Below, piece after piece: positions 1 through 9,214 of a DNA stretch of 64,000 bases (position 1 is its first letter; the number at the start of each line of letters is the position of its first letter). The DNA is from JANPPS01 sp965246925 (lineage in GTDB: Bacteria > Pseudomonadota > Alphaproteobacteria > Acetobacterales > Acetobacteraceae): assembly GCA_965246925.1 (NCBI GenBank), contig OZ251994.1, positions 2,418,001 to 2,482,000 of the forward strand, given 5' to 3'. Under the pieces are notes generated by a model, which made no database searches, was not told the DNA's origin, and saw nothing but the letters and a program-made list of their open reading frames with translations. A program made the translations under genes and the position numbers.

Positions 1-2
1 AC

Positions 3-230
3 GCGGTGTTCGACCGGGTCCTGCATCCGCCGCGCGGGCGGGAGGGCGGTGGGGACGGTGCGCCGGGGGTGGTCCGGCTGAAATCCGGGGCGGTGCTGCC
101 GGCCAAGGGCTACCTTACGATCCCAGATGGCGACCGGCTTGTCTTAGAGCTGCCCGGCGGTGGCGGGTTCGGCCCGCCGGACGAGCGTGATGGCGCGGCG
201 GCCGCGAAAGATGCGCGGGACGGGCTTTAA
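3..230 (+). CDS. Hydantoinase B/oxoprolinase family protein, C-terminal fragment (cut by window start)
   Basis: The reading frame is open to the left edge, so only the last 75 or so residues are visible. The tail contains LELPGGGGFGPPDERD, which matches the glycine-rich 'LPGGGGYG-P-ERD' ending of the hydantoinase B (N-methylhydantoinase/5-oxoprolinase beta) family. These are ATP-dependent cyclic-amide hydrolases that work with a hydantoinase A partner; the partner would lie outside the window. The 3' end overlaps the probable start of the next gene. The family call rests on this tail only. Confidence 0.65.
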   Translation, partial: AVFDRVLHPPRGREGGGDGAPGVVRLKSGAVLPAKGYLTIPDGDRLVLELPGGGGFGPPDERDGAAAAKDARDGL

Positions 231-1173
231 CGCGGGCCGGCTGCTCGCCCGGGCGGGCGACGCGGTGTGGGGCGGACGGACCTGCTTCTTGGCGCTGCAC
301 CGCTGTGCCGCGCCGGAAGATTGGGCCGGGTTGCCGAATCGCGGGTTCTATATCGATGCGGACTATCTGGACCGGCTACTGGGCTACGTGGTGCGCGCGG
401 GGTGGCAGGTGGTGACGGTGGACGCCGCGCTGGCCGGCGGTCCGGGGCGGCGTATCAGTTTTTCGATCGATGACGGTTACCGCGACACCGTGGAGCGGAT
501 CGTGCCGTTGTTCCGGCGGCACGGGCTGCCGGTCACGCTGTATATTACGAGCGGGATCCCGGACGGCACGATGCCGATGTGGCAATCCGGGCTCGAGACC
601 ATCATTGCCGAACAGGATACCCTGAGGCTGCCGGGCGGGCCGCGGCCTGTTGGGCACGCCGCGGCCAAGCGCGCGGCGTATGCGAAAATCAGCGCCCTGT
701 GGGATGCGGGTGATCCAGAGGCGGCGTATCCCGCATTCTGCACCCGTCACGGCTACGCTGTGGAGGAGCTGCGGGCGCGGCATGCCATAAGCTGGCCGAT
801 GCTAGAGGCGTTGCGGGGTGATCCACTGGTCGAGATCGGCGCGCATACGATGCAACATCCGCATTTGGCTAGGCTGACCAAGCCGGAGGCGGCGCGGGAG
901 ATCGGTGGCAGCGGTGAGCGGCTGCGCAGCCGGCTGAGCGTGCCCTGCCGGCATTTTGCGTTCCCCTACGGCCAGCCAGCCGATTGCGGGCCGCGCGAGG
1001 CGGACCTTGCCGCCGCGGCGGGCTTCGCCAGCGCAGCCACGACGAAGAAGGGCCTGGTGGTAGCGGGGGCCGATCCGTTTTGGCTGCCCCGCCACGTCAT
1101 CAATGGCGAGCACCGGCGGCTGCTGCTGGCGGAGGCGCATTTGACCGGCGCCACTGGTGTGCTCAAGCGCTAG
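190..1173 (+). CDS. Polysaccharide deacetylase (NodB-like, CE4 family)
   Basis: This protein of about 327 residues has the NodB fold signatures: SFSIDDGYRDT (the catalytic Asp and metal Asp motif), GAHTMQHPHLA (the His-x3-His metal motif) and FAFPYGQP near the C-terminus. The family removes N- or O-acetyl groups from polysaccharides or peptidoglycan. No signal peptide is evident, so a cytoplasmic or lipid-linked substrate is possible. The start is uncertain: ATG at 190 overlaps the upstream stop by about 40 bases, and a GTG at 160 or ATG at 211 are alternatives. It converges with the molybdenum-cofactor gene, whose stop overlaps its own by 4 bases. Confidence 0.85.
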   Translation: MARRPRKMRGTGFNAGRLLARAGDAVWGGRTCFLALHRCAAPEDWAGLPNRGFYIDADYLDRLLGYVVRAGWQVVTVDAALAGGPGRRISFSIDDGYRDTVERIVPLFRRHGLPVTLYITSGIPDGTMPMWQSGLETIIAEQDTLRLPGGPRPVGHAAAKRAAYAKISALWDAGDPEAAYPAFCTRHGYAVEELRARHAISWPMLEALRGDPLVEIGAHTMQHPHLARLTKPEAAREIGGSGERLRSRLSVPCRHFAFPYGQPADCGPREADLAAAAGFASAATTKKGLVVAGADPFWLPRHVINGEHRRLLLAEAHLTGATGVLKR

Positions 1174-2804
1174 CTGTCTTTGAGGCCGGCCAAGCTTTCG
1201 ACTGTGTCGAAATCCCGCAGCACCGCATCGTCGCCGAGATCGAGCGGTGCGACGTCTTCGGCGTGGCGGTCTAGCAGCAGACGGGCGCCCATGTCGCCGG
1301 AGAGATGCGTGATCTCCGCAAAGAACCGGCGGTCCCAAAGCACGGGATTACCCATTTTGCCTTGGTAGGTGGGCACCACGACGGACCGGCCTTCGTCGGG
1401 GTCATAGGCGTCGATCAGGCGCTGCATCATTGGTCCGGTGACCAGCGGCATGTCGCTTAGGCACACCAGTGCGGCCTGGGTGCCCTTCGGCACGGCGTTG
1501 ATGCCGGTGCGAAGGCTGGCGGCGAGGCCGTCGGCGTAGGCGGTGGCGTAAACGAACTGGACAGCGCGCCCGGCCAAGGCGGCGCGGACCTCATCGGCGC
1601 GGTGGCCGACGACGACGATGACCGGGCGGGCCGTGGTGGCCAGCACATGGTCCACTACCCGCGCCACCATGGCCGATCCAGCCTGGTTCTTGATCAGTAG
1701 TTTGTGTTGCGGCGCCATCCGGCTCGATCGCCCGGCTGCCAGCACGACTGCGGCTACCGGGTCGGTGACGGCGATAGGCGGGGAGGGCGGGGAGTCTTCG
1801 ATGGGGGTGATCTTGCTGCGCGGCAGGGGCCGGGCGCCCACGTCCTTCAACAGGCCGCCAACCCCCATGCCGGCCAGCGCCCGGCCATCGACGGGCACGC
1901 CGGCGAAGAGGCGGGACAGCACCCAGTCGATGCCGTTGAGCTTCGGGCTGCGCGCGCAACCGGGCAGGACGAGGGCCGGAAGGCCGCCGATTTGGCCGAG
2001 GCAGATCAAATTGCCGGGATCGACTGGCATGCCGAAATGCAGGATCTTACCCCCGGCGCGCACGATCCCGGCTGGCCCTACGTCACGCCGGTCCACCACG
2101 GCGCTGGCGCCGGCGACCAGAAGGATTTGCGCGCCCTGTGCCACTAGCGTCTTGAGCGCGGCCGCTATGGCGGGCTCGGTATGCGCGGTTTCGACCGGCG
2201 GCAGCATCGTGCCGGTGAGGCCGGCGACGCGCGCCGCTGTGGCCTCTGCCGTGCCGGCGAGGATGCTGCCCTTGAGGCCGGGCAGGCTGGTCATGACGAG
2301 GCCCACGACCAGCGGTTTGTAGGGCATGAGCTTCAGCGGGCTCATGTTGATGGCCTCGGCTGCCTCGAGCTTGGCCCCTTGGACGGCAAAGGGGATGACC
2401 TTGATGGTCGCCACCATCTCGCGCGCCACGACGCTGGTCCAGTTCGGCAGGGTTGCGACGGTCAAGGCCTCGTCGATCAGGTTGAACTGGTCGAGCACCG
2501 CCGCGTCCACCTGCAGCAGGCCGGGTGCGTCGGCCATGAGGTTGACCCGTCCCGTGGTGGCGCGGGTGGCGATAAGGCCGGGGGTGAGCAGGGCGGCGGC
2601 GAGCCGGTTGGCGGCGGCATCCTCCGGCACGTCACCGGGCTGGAGACGCAAGGCGACCACGTCCTCGACCCCGGCCTTGATCAGGGCGGCGATGGTTTCC
2701 GGGGTGAGCACCGTGCCCTTGCGCAGCACCATGTCCGGCAGTCGCTGGGTGTGCGCGAGGATGGCGCCGACGGCGTCGATCAGCCCGATGGGGCCGAAGC
2801 TCAT
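1170..2804 (-). CDS. MoeA-like/MobA-like fusion: molybdopterin-binding domain plus molybdenum cofactor nucleotidyltransferase
   Basis: This 544-residue protein has two domains. The N-terminal part (about residues 1-335) resembles the MoeA/MoCF molybdopterin-binding fold. The C-terminal part (from about residue 345) is a GT-A type nucleotidyltransferase with VVLAAGRSSRM, a HKLL lysine motif, LSDMPLV and KMGNPVLW, as in MocA/MobA. MocA-type proteins make the cytosine-dinucleotide form of the cofactor used by CO dehydrogenase and xanthine-oxidase family enzymes, which fits the operon. The start overlaps the upstream XdhC gene in an ATGA. It is the last gene of the minus-strand maturation operon. 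The cytidylyl specificity is inferred from context. Confidence 0.85.
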   Translation of the reverse strand: MSFGPIGLIDAVGAILAHTQRLPDMVLRKGTVLTPETIAALIKAGVEDVVALRLQPGDVPEDAAANRLAAALLTPGLIATRATTGRVNLMADAPGLLQVDAAVLDQFNLIDEALTVATLPNWTSVVAREMVATIKVIPFAVQGAKLEAAEAINMSPLKLMPYKPLVVGLVMTSLPGLKGSILAGTAEATAARVAGLTGTMLPPVETAHTEPAIAAALKTLVAQGAQILLVAGASAVVDRRDVGPAGIVRAGGKILHFGMPVDPGNLICLGQIGGLPALVLPGCARSPKLNGIDWVLSRLFAGVPVDGRALAGMGVGGLLKDVGARPLPRSKITPIEDSPPSPPIAVTDPVAAVVLAAGRSSRMAPQHKLLIKNQAGSAMVARVVDHVLATTARPVIVVVGHRADEVRAALAGRAVQFVYATAYADGLAASLRTGINAVPKGTQAALVCLSDMPLVTGPMMQRLIDAYDPDEGRSVVVPTYQGKMGNPVLWDRRFFAEITHLSGDMGARLLLDRHAEDVAPLDLGDDAVLRDFDTVESLAGLKDS

Positions 2805-3475
2805 CCCCGGCGCCTCACGGCCACGATTTGCGCCAGGATGGACAAGGCGATTTCCCCGGCGGTGACGGCGCCGATGTCGAGGCCGACCGGCCCCTGGATG
2901 CGCTGTAGGGCTGCGTCGTCATGGCCGAGGGCGCGCAGCCGGTCGAGCCGGGCGGCGTGGGTTTTGCGGGAGCCCAGGGCGCCGACGTAGAACGCGTCCG
3001 ATTTCAGCGCGCGGTCCAGGGCGGAGTCATCCAGCTTGGGGTCGTGCGTCAGCGTGACCACGGCGGTTCGGCTGTCGGGCTTCAACGCGTCCATGGCCTC
3101 GTCCGGCCAATCCGTGCTGACGGTGGTGCCGGGGAACCGCTCGTCCGAGGCGAAGGCCCGGCGCGGATCGGCGACGGTTACGGCGTAGCCGAGCTCGGCG
3201 GCCATGGGCACCAGCGCCTGGGCGATGTGGACGGCGCCGACGACGACCAAGCGATAGGCGGGATTGTAGGCCTGGATGAACCAGGACGCGCCGTCGATCT
3301 CGACAGTGCCGGAGCGGTCTAGCCGGAGCATGCGGGCGGCGGCTTCGGTGAGGGCGGGCTGGGCGGACGGGTCGGGCAACAGGTGCTGGGCGCCGCCGGG
3401 GAGCGCGGTGGCGAGGGCCGTGGGCGTGCCGGCTGCGCGCCGGGACAGCAAATCCTGCAGCAGGGCAGGGGTCAC
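2801..3475 (-). CDS. XdhC-family protein, Rossmann (C-terminal) half
   Basis: This 224-residue protein carries the XdhC C-terminal domain: VVVGAVHIAQAL (Rossmann GxxH-xxQ motif), VADPRRAFASDERFP, YVGALGSRKTHAARL and GPVGLDIGAVTAGEIA. XdhC proteins handle and sulfurate the molybdenum cofactor before insertion into xanthine-dehydrogenase/CO-dehydrogenase type apoenzymes. A longer open frame runs further upstream, but it has no family similarity. A GTG at 3475-3473 overlapping the TGA of the preceding XdhC N-terminal gene (GTGA) is therefore the best start. The two XdhC halves are thus separate, translationally coupled genes. Confidence 0.85.
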   Translation of the reverse strand: MTPALLQDLLSRRAAGTPTALATALPGGAQHLLPDPSAQPALTEAAARMLRLDRSGTVEIDGASWFIQAYNPAYRLVVVGAVHIAQALVPMAAELGYAVTVADPRRAFASDERFPGTTVSTDWPDEAMDALKPDSRTAVVTLTHDPKLDDSALDRALKSDAFYVGALGSRKTHAARLDRLRALGHDDAALQRIQGPVGLDIGAVTAGEIALSILAQIVAVRRRG

Positions 3476-3782
3476 GCGAGCGGTTCCACGAACACTTTCA
3501 GCTTGCCGCCGCAGGCGAGGCCCACCTCCCAGGCGCGCTCGTTGGTAACGCCGAAATCCAGCCATTGCGGGGTGCCGGTCGCCATGGCCTGCCGGGCCAT
3601 TTCGGCGACGGCGCCTTCGATACAGCCGCCGCTGACGGAGCCGGCCATCTTGCCGCTGGCGGTGACCGCCATCTGGCTGCCAGCCGGGCGGGGGGAGCTG
3701 CCCCAGGTTTCGGTGACGGTCGCCAGCGCGACCTGCTCGCCCGAGGCGGCCCAGGCGGAGGCGGTGGCCAGGATGTCTTCGC

Positions 3783-3786
<4 letters not shown>
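3472..3786 (-). CDS. XdhC/CoxI-family protein, N-terminal domain only
   Basis: This 104-residue protein covers the small XdhC N-terminal domain: TVTETWGSSPRPAGSQM, SVSGGCIEGAV and a terminal ACGGKLKVFVEPL. The SGGCIEG and CGG motifs are family hallmarks. It overlaps the CoxE-like gene upstream (ATGA at 3783-3786) and the XdhC C-terminal gene downstream (GTGA), so all are likely made from one transcript. This split of XdhC into a ~105-residue and a ~225-residue protein is common near cox-type clusters, and I do not read it as a frameshift. Confidence 0.85.
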
Positions 3787-4957
<1,171 letters not shown>

Positions 4958-4961
<4 letters not shown>

Positions 4962-5857
4962 GCCGCGGCCTGCACCTCGGCCAGCAAGCGCGCCGCCTCG
5001 GCACCCCTTATCTTGGCGATGTCGTCCTGATATTTCAGCAGCACGCCCAGCGTCTCGTCCACGGCGCCGGCGCTGAGCTCGGTCTGATCCAAGTATTGCA
5101 GCGCCGCCGCCCAGTCGATCGACTCCGCGACGCCGGGCAGCTTGAACAGGTCGGTGCCGCGTAGGCGCTGGACGAAGCCCACGACCTCGGCTGACAGCCG
5201 TTCCGGCAGGCCCGGCGCGCGGACCCGCAGGATTTCACGCTCGCGGGTGTAGGACGGGTAGTCCACCCATTGGTATAGGCAGCGGCGGCGGATAGCGTCA
5301 TGCACCTCGCGGGTGCGGTTGCTGGTGAGGATCACCACGGGCGGTGTGGCGGCCTTGATGGTGCCGAGTTCGGGCACGGTGATTTGGAAGTCGGCCAGCA
5401 GTTCGAGCAGGAACGCCTCGAACGGCTCATCGGCGCGGTCCAGCTCGTCGATCAGCAGGACGGCGGGGGGCAGGTCCGGATCGATGGCGGAGAGGAGCGG
5501 GCGGGCCTGGAGGTAGGCGCGGGAAAAGATGCTCTCGGCCAGACGGTCCTGGTTGCGGTCGCCCCCGGCCTCGGCCAGGCGGATCGCCATCAACTGCTTG
5601 GCGTGGTCCCATTCATAGGCCGCCGCGGACAGGTCCATGCCGTCATAGCATTGCAGGCGGACCAGCCGGCGGCCGAGGCCGGTGGCGAGCACCTTGGCGA
5701 TCTCGGTCTTCCCCGTGCCGGGCTCGCCCTCCAGGAACAAGGGCCGGTGCATGGCGAGCGCCAGGTGCACCGTGGTGGCGAGCTCGGGATCGGCGATATA
5801 GCCGCCGGCCGCGAGCAGGGCGGCGGTGGCGGCGACGGTCGCGGGGAGTTCAGCCAA
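4958..5857 (-). CDS. coxD: MoxR-type AAA+ ATPase (CoxD-like)
   Basis: This 299-residue ATPase has Walker A EGEPGTGKT (residues 43-51), Walker B VLLIDELD (about 133-140) and sensor I ILTSNRTREVHDA. YEWDHAKQL is characteristic of the CoxD branch of MoxR ATPases. MoxR ATPases work with VWA-domain partners as metal-cofactor chaperones, and the partner here is the overlapping coxE-like gene. Its start overlaps the end of the coxG-like gene by 8 bases. Confidence 0.9.
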
Positions 5858-6506
5858 AGACCGACTTCCAGAACAACAGCAAGAGGATGGGGAGGTATAG
5901 CACGATGCCGATGATGGCGACGATCGGCAGGCCGAACATTTCTGACGGGATGAGCTGGAAAATGCTGATGGCGGCGGGGGCCTGCGCTGGACGCGGGGGA
6001 AGAGGAGGCACGGCGGTGGGCTCCGGTTTCAGGGGAGTGGCTGCAGCAACGTCCGCCACTACGGCGGGTTCGGCGACCATGGCGGAGAAGCGGTCGAAGA
6101 ACATGTCGGCCATCTGCTTGCTGGTGGCGTCGATCAGGCGGGCGCCCAATTGGGCAATCTTGCCGCCGACCTGCGCCTTCACGTCATAGGCCAGCAGCGT
6201 GCCCGGCCCGTCATCGGCGAGGCGCACGTTGGCCCCGCCCTTGGCGAAGCCGGCGACGCCGCCCTGACCCTCACCGCTGATGCGGTAGCTGTTTGGCGGG
6301 TCGAGGTCGCTGAGCAGCACATTGCCGGTGAACCGCGCCGAGATCGGCCCGATCTTGACGGCGGCAGTAGCCTTTAGAGCGTTGTCGGCGGTTTTTTCCA
6401 GGCTTTCGCAGCCGGGGATGCAGGCCTGTAGCGTCGCCGGGTCGTTGAGCGCGTTCCACACCTTCTGTCGCGGCGCGGCAATCCGCCGCTCGCCTGTCAT
6501 ATCCAT
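5850..6506 (-). CDS. coxG: CoxG-like SRPBCC domain protein with C-terminal membrane anchor
   Basis: This 218-residue protein starts at ATG 6506, preceded by AAGGGAG seven bases upstream. The frame continues further upstream but without a ribosome site. Residues 1-150 form a CoxG/SRPBCC domain: MDMTGERRIAAPRQKVWNALND, then LQACIPGCESL. A proline/alanine-rich linker and a single C-terminal hydrophobic helix (PIVAIIGIVLYLPILLLLFW) follow. CoxG has been linked to membrane recruitment of CO dehydrogenase and to quinone binding. It is the first gene of the minus-strand maturation operon and diverges from the prpB-like gene. Confidence 0.87.
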   Translation of the reverse strand: MDMTGERRIAAPRQKVWNALNDPATLQACIPGCESLEKTADNALKATAAVKIGPISARFTGNVLLSDLDPPNSYRISGEGQGGVAGFAKGGANVRLADDGPGTLLAYDVKAQVGGKIAQLGARLIDATSKQMADMFFDRFSAMVAEPAVVADVAAATPLKPEPTAVPPLPPRPAQAPAAISIFQLIPSEMFGLPIVAIIGIVLYLPILLLLFWKSVFG

Positions 6507-6529
6507 GCTGGCACTCCCTTGCGGGGCGA

Positions 6530-6560
6530 ACCCTAAAGCTAGGGTGCACGCGGTGCAACC
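6530..6560. promoter_or_regulatory. Possible operator in the coxG/prpB divergent promoter region
   Basis: The 119-base gap between the divergent coxG-like and prpB-like genes holds an inverted repeat ACCCT-AAAGCT-AGGGT (6530-6545). It is followed by GGTGCACGCGGTGCAACC (6543-6560), in which GGTGCA is directly repeated. No convincing -35/-10 pair could be assigned. This is a pattern observation only. Confidence 0.25.
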
Positions 6561-6625
6561 GACCACCCTGACGCCGCCTCATCAAACTGGTAAGACTGCC
6601 GGATCGCCAAACGTCCGGAGTCCTA

Positions 6626-7561
6626 ATGACCTACCTCGTCGCCGCCGATTTGCCGACCGAGCCTGCCGGGCAGCGGTTACGGGCCATGTTGGAGGCGGCA
6701 ATGGCGTCGCGCTCGATCGTGCAGATGCCGGGCGCGCATAATGGGCTTGCGGCGTTGCAGGTGAAGGCGGCCGGTTTCCCGGCGGCGTATTTGAGTGGTG
6801 CTGCGATGTCGGCCAGCATGGGGCTGCCGGATTTGGGCGTGATCACCATCGATGACGTGTGTTTCTTCATCCGCCAAGTGACGCGCGCGAGCGGGCTGCC
6901 GGTGCTGGTGGATGGCGACACCGGCTATGGCGAGGCACTGAACGTCATGAACATGATCCGCGCGTTCGAGGATGCGGGCGCGGCGGGGGTGCATATCGAA
7001 GATCAGATCCTGCCGAAGAAATGCGGGCATCTGAACGACAAGAAACTGGCGGATGCGCACGACATGGCGGCGAAGGTGGCGGCGGCCCGCAAGGCGCGCC
7101 GGCATCTTTATATCATGGCTCGCACCGATGCGGCCGCCAGCGAAGGCATGGATGGCGCCATTGCCCGGGCGCAGTTGTATATCGAGGCCGGTGCGGATGC
7201 GATCTTCCCGGAGGCGATGCATAGCGCCGACATGCTGCGCGAATTCGCCCACCGCCTGCCCGGCGTGCCGTTATTGGCCAACATGACCGAGTTCGGCCAG
7301 ACCCCGTTCTTCACTGCCGCCGAGTTCGCCGAGATGGGCTACGCGGTGGTAATCTGGCCGGTCAGCGCCTTGCGGGTGGCGAACAAGGCGCAGGAGCAGC
7401 TATATGCGGCGCTGGCCCGGGACGGTGGGGCGCAGCAGATGATCGACCGGATGCAGACCCGGTCCGAGCTGTATGCGACGATCGATTATGCGGGGTATGA
7501 GGCGCTGGATGCGGGGATCGTCAGGACCGTCGTTCCGCAGGGGATGCCGCAGCGGGGATAG
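6626..7561 (+). CDS. prpB: Methylisocitrate lyase-like protein (isocitrate lyase/PEP mutase superfamily)
   Basis: This 311-residue protein matches PrpB along its length: AAYLSGAAMSASMGLPDLG, VDGDTGYG (Mg-binding Asp), HIEDQILPKKCGHL (catalytic Cys in KKCGH), MARTDA, LFPEA-type IFPEAMH and NMTEFGQTPFF. PrpB cleaves 2-methylisocitrate to pyruvate and succinate in the methylcitrate cycle for propionate. The E. coli enzyme has the same KRCGH loop. No prpC, prpD or acnD homologue is nearby, so substrate specificity is inferred from motifs. It diverges from the cox-type operon and is followed within 2 bases by the AcuC-like frame. Confidence 0.85.
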   Translation: MTYLVAADLPTEPAGQRLRAMLEAAMASRSIVQMPGAHNGLAALQVKAAGFPAAYLSGAAMSASMGLPDLGVITIDDVCFFIRQVTRASGLPVLVDGDTGYGEALNVMNMIRAFEDAGAAGVHIEDQILPKKCGHLNDKKLADAHDMAAKVAAARKARRHLYIMARTDAAASEGMDGAIARAQLYIEAGADAIFPEAMHSADMLREFAHRLPGVPLLANMTEFGQTPFFTAAEFAEMGYAVVIWPVSALRVANKAQEQLYAALARDGGAQQMIDRMQTRSELYATIDYAGYEALDAGIVRTVVPQGMPQRG

Positions 7562-7563
7562 GT

Positions 7564-8730
7564 ATGCTCCCTCTTCCGCTGGCGGGATCTCAACCCTTTC
7601 CCGCCAGCGGAAGAGGGGGCGGTCCGGAGCCCCTCTACATCGGCAGCGAGCTGTACCGGCGGTCCACCTATGGCGCCACGCATCCGCTGGCGATCCCGCG
7701 GGTCAGCACGTGCACCGATCTGTGCCGGGCGATGGGGTGGTTGCCGGAGGGGCAGTACCGGGTGGCGCCGATGGCGGAGCGGGCGGACGTTACGCGGTTC
7801 CATGCGCCGGAATACGTTGACGCGCTGGAGCGTGCGGAGCGGGAGCAGGTGGTGAGCGAGGAGGACCGCAGCCGCTACCGGATCGGGGCCGAGGGCAATC
7901 CGGTCTATGCGGAGATTTTCCGCCGTCCCATGACTTCGGCCGGCGGCGTCATGCTGGCGGCGCGGTTGCTGGCCGAGGGCGGGATCGTGCACTGCCCGGG
8001 CGGCGGCACGCATCATGGGCGTCCGGCCCGGGCCAGCGGGTTCTGCTACCTGAACGACCCGGTGCTGGGCATCCTGACCTGGCTGGACCAGGGGCTCGAG
8101 CGGATCGTCTATTTGGACATCGACGCGCACCATGGGGACGGAGTCCAGGACGCGTTCCATGACGACCCGCGCGTGTTGACCGTCAGCCTGCATGAGGCCG
8201 GGCGCTGGCCGTTTACCGGGCGGGCGGAGGACCGGGCCGGGGGGCAGGCTCGCAACTTGCCGGTGCCGGAAGGGTTCAATGATTCCGAGTTCGCGTGGCT
8301 GCTGGAGCAGGCCATCCTACCAATGATCGACGCGGCGCGGCCGCAGGCGGTGTTCGTGCAATGTGGGGCTGATGCGCTGCTGGAGGATCCGCTGGCGCGG
8401 CTGGCGCTGTCCAACAACGCGCACTGGTCGTTGATTTCTGCCGTGATGCCGCGCGCGCCGCGGTTGCTCGTGACCGGCGGAGGCGGCTACAATCCCTATA
8501 CCGTCGGCCGCTGCTGGGCCGGCGTGTGGGCCACGCTGAACCGCTTGCCGATCCCGGAGCGCACGACTCCGGAGGCCGAGGCGGTGCTGCGTGCGCTGAC
8601 CTACAACAGGGCCGCCGGGCGCAACCCGCCGGAGCATTGGTTTACGACGATCCGCGACGCACCGCGTCCGGGTCCGGTACGGGACGAGATCAAGCGGCTG
8701 GCTAGTATGACGATGGAGCCCACCCTATGA
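7564..8730 (+). CDS. Histone-deacetylase superfamily protein (AcuC-like)
   Basis: This 388-residue protein has an arginase/deacetylase fold: GGGTHHGRP (paired active-site His), YLDIDAHHGDGV (zinc-binding Asp-x-His), QCGADAL (second zinc Asp) and GGGGYN (catalytic Tyr). AcuC-type bacterial members deacetylate acetylated lysines, for example on acetyl-CoA synthetase, or polyamines. The homologous part appears to begin at PLYIGSELYRRSTYG. The preceding ~22 residues are encoded by a 19-bp-arm palindromic repeat, and I see no ATG or GTG start between the repeat and the homologous region. It overlaps the DUF192 gene in an ATGA (8727-8730). Confidence 0.87.
   Translation: MLPLPLAGSQPFPASGRGGGPEPLYIGSELYRRSTYGATHPLAIPRVSTCTDLCRAMGWLPEGQYRVAPMAERADVTRFHAPEYVDALERAEREQVVSEEDRSRYRIGAEGNPVYAEIFRRPMTSAGGVMLAARLLAEGGIVHCPGGGTHHGRPARASGFCYLNDPVLGILTWLDQGLERIVYLDIDAHHGDGVQDAFHDDPRVLTVSLHEAGRWPFTGRAEDRAGGQARNLPVPEGFNDSEFAWLLEQAILPMIDAARPQAVFVQCGADALLEDPLARLALSNNAHWSLISAVMPRAPRLLVTGGGGYNPYTVGRCWAGVWATLNRLPIPERTTPEAEAVLRALTYNRAAGRNPPEHWFTTIRDAPRPGPVRDEIKRLASMTMEPTL
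7569..7617. repeat. Palindromic repeat, 19-bp perfect arms (family A, copy 1), inside the AcuC-like gene
   Basis: Left arm 7569-7587 (CCCTCTTCCGCTGGCGGGA) is perfectly complementary to right arm 7599-7617, with an 11-base spacer. The same core occurs at 60371 and, with reversed loop, at 47469. It sits two codons into the AcuC-like frame and is read through as LPLPLAGSQPFPASGRG. Confidence 0.85.
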
Positions 8731-9185
8731 AGCGTTCGTTTCTGTTCTTGTTCTTGCTAGCCATGCCCGCTTGTGCCCAGGACACCACGAAGGCGCAGCC
8801 GGAGCTGCCGCGGGAAAAGCTTTCCGTCATCACGCGGGACGGGGCGCATCATGACTTCATGGTCGAGATGGCGCTGAGCCCGGAGCAGCAGACGGTGGGC
8901 CTCATGTTCCGGCCCACCGTGCCGGCAGATGGGGGCATGTTGTTCGACTGGGGGCAGCCGCGGCAGAGCAATATGTGGATGCGCAACACCGTGGCCCCGC
9001 TGGATATGCTGTTCGTGAATGCGGACGGCACGATTCGCCGGGTCGCGGAGGATACGGTGCCGCAGAGCCTGGCGGTGATCGACAGCCAGGGCCCGGTGCG
9101 CGCCACGATCGAGCTTGCGGCTGGGACGGCCAAGCGTTTGGACATCCGCCCGGGCGACCATGTCGAGAGCCGGATTTTTCATTAG
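8727..9185 (+). CDS. DUF192 family secreted protein
   Basis: This 152-residue protein has a signal peptide (MKRSFLFLFLLAMPACAQ) followed by the DUF192 domain: ALSPEQQTVGLMFRPTVP, GGMLFDWGQP and NMWMRNTVAPLDMLFV, all standard family motifs. The biochemical role of DUF192 is not established; members are small beta-rich proteins, often exported. It is coupled to the AcuC-like gene by an ATGA overlap and lies just upstream of the amino-acid transporter genes. Confidence 0.85.
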   Translation: MKRSFLFLFLLAMPACAQDTTKAQPELPREKLSVITRDGAHHDFMVEMALSPEQQTVGLMFRPTVPADGGMLFDWGQPRQSNMWMRNTVAPLDMLFVNADGTIRRVAEDTVPQSLAVIDSQGPVRATIELAAGTAKRLDIRPGDHVESRIFH

Positions 9186-9214
9186 GCTTGCTGCGCTACA
9201 CAAGGGAACTCACC

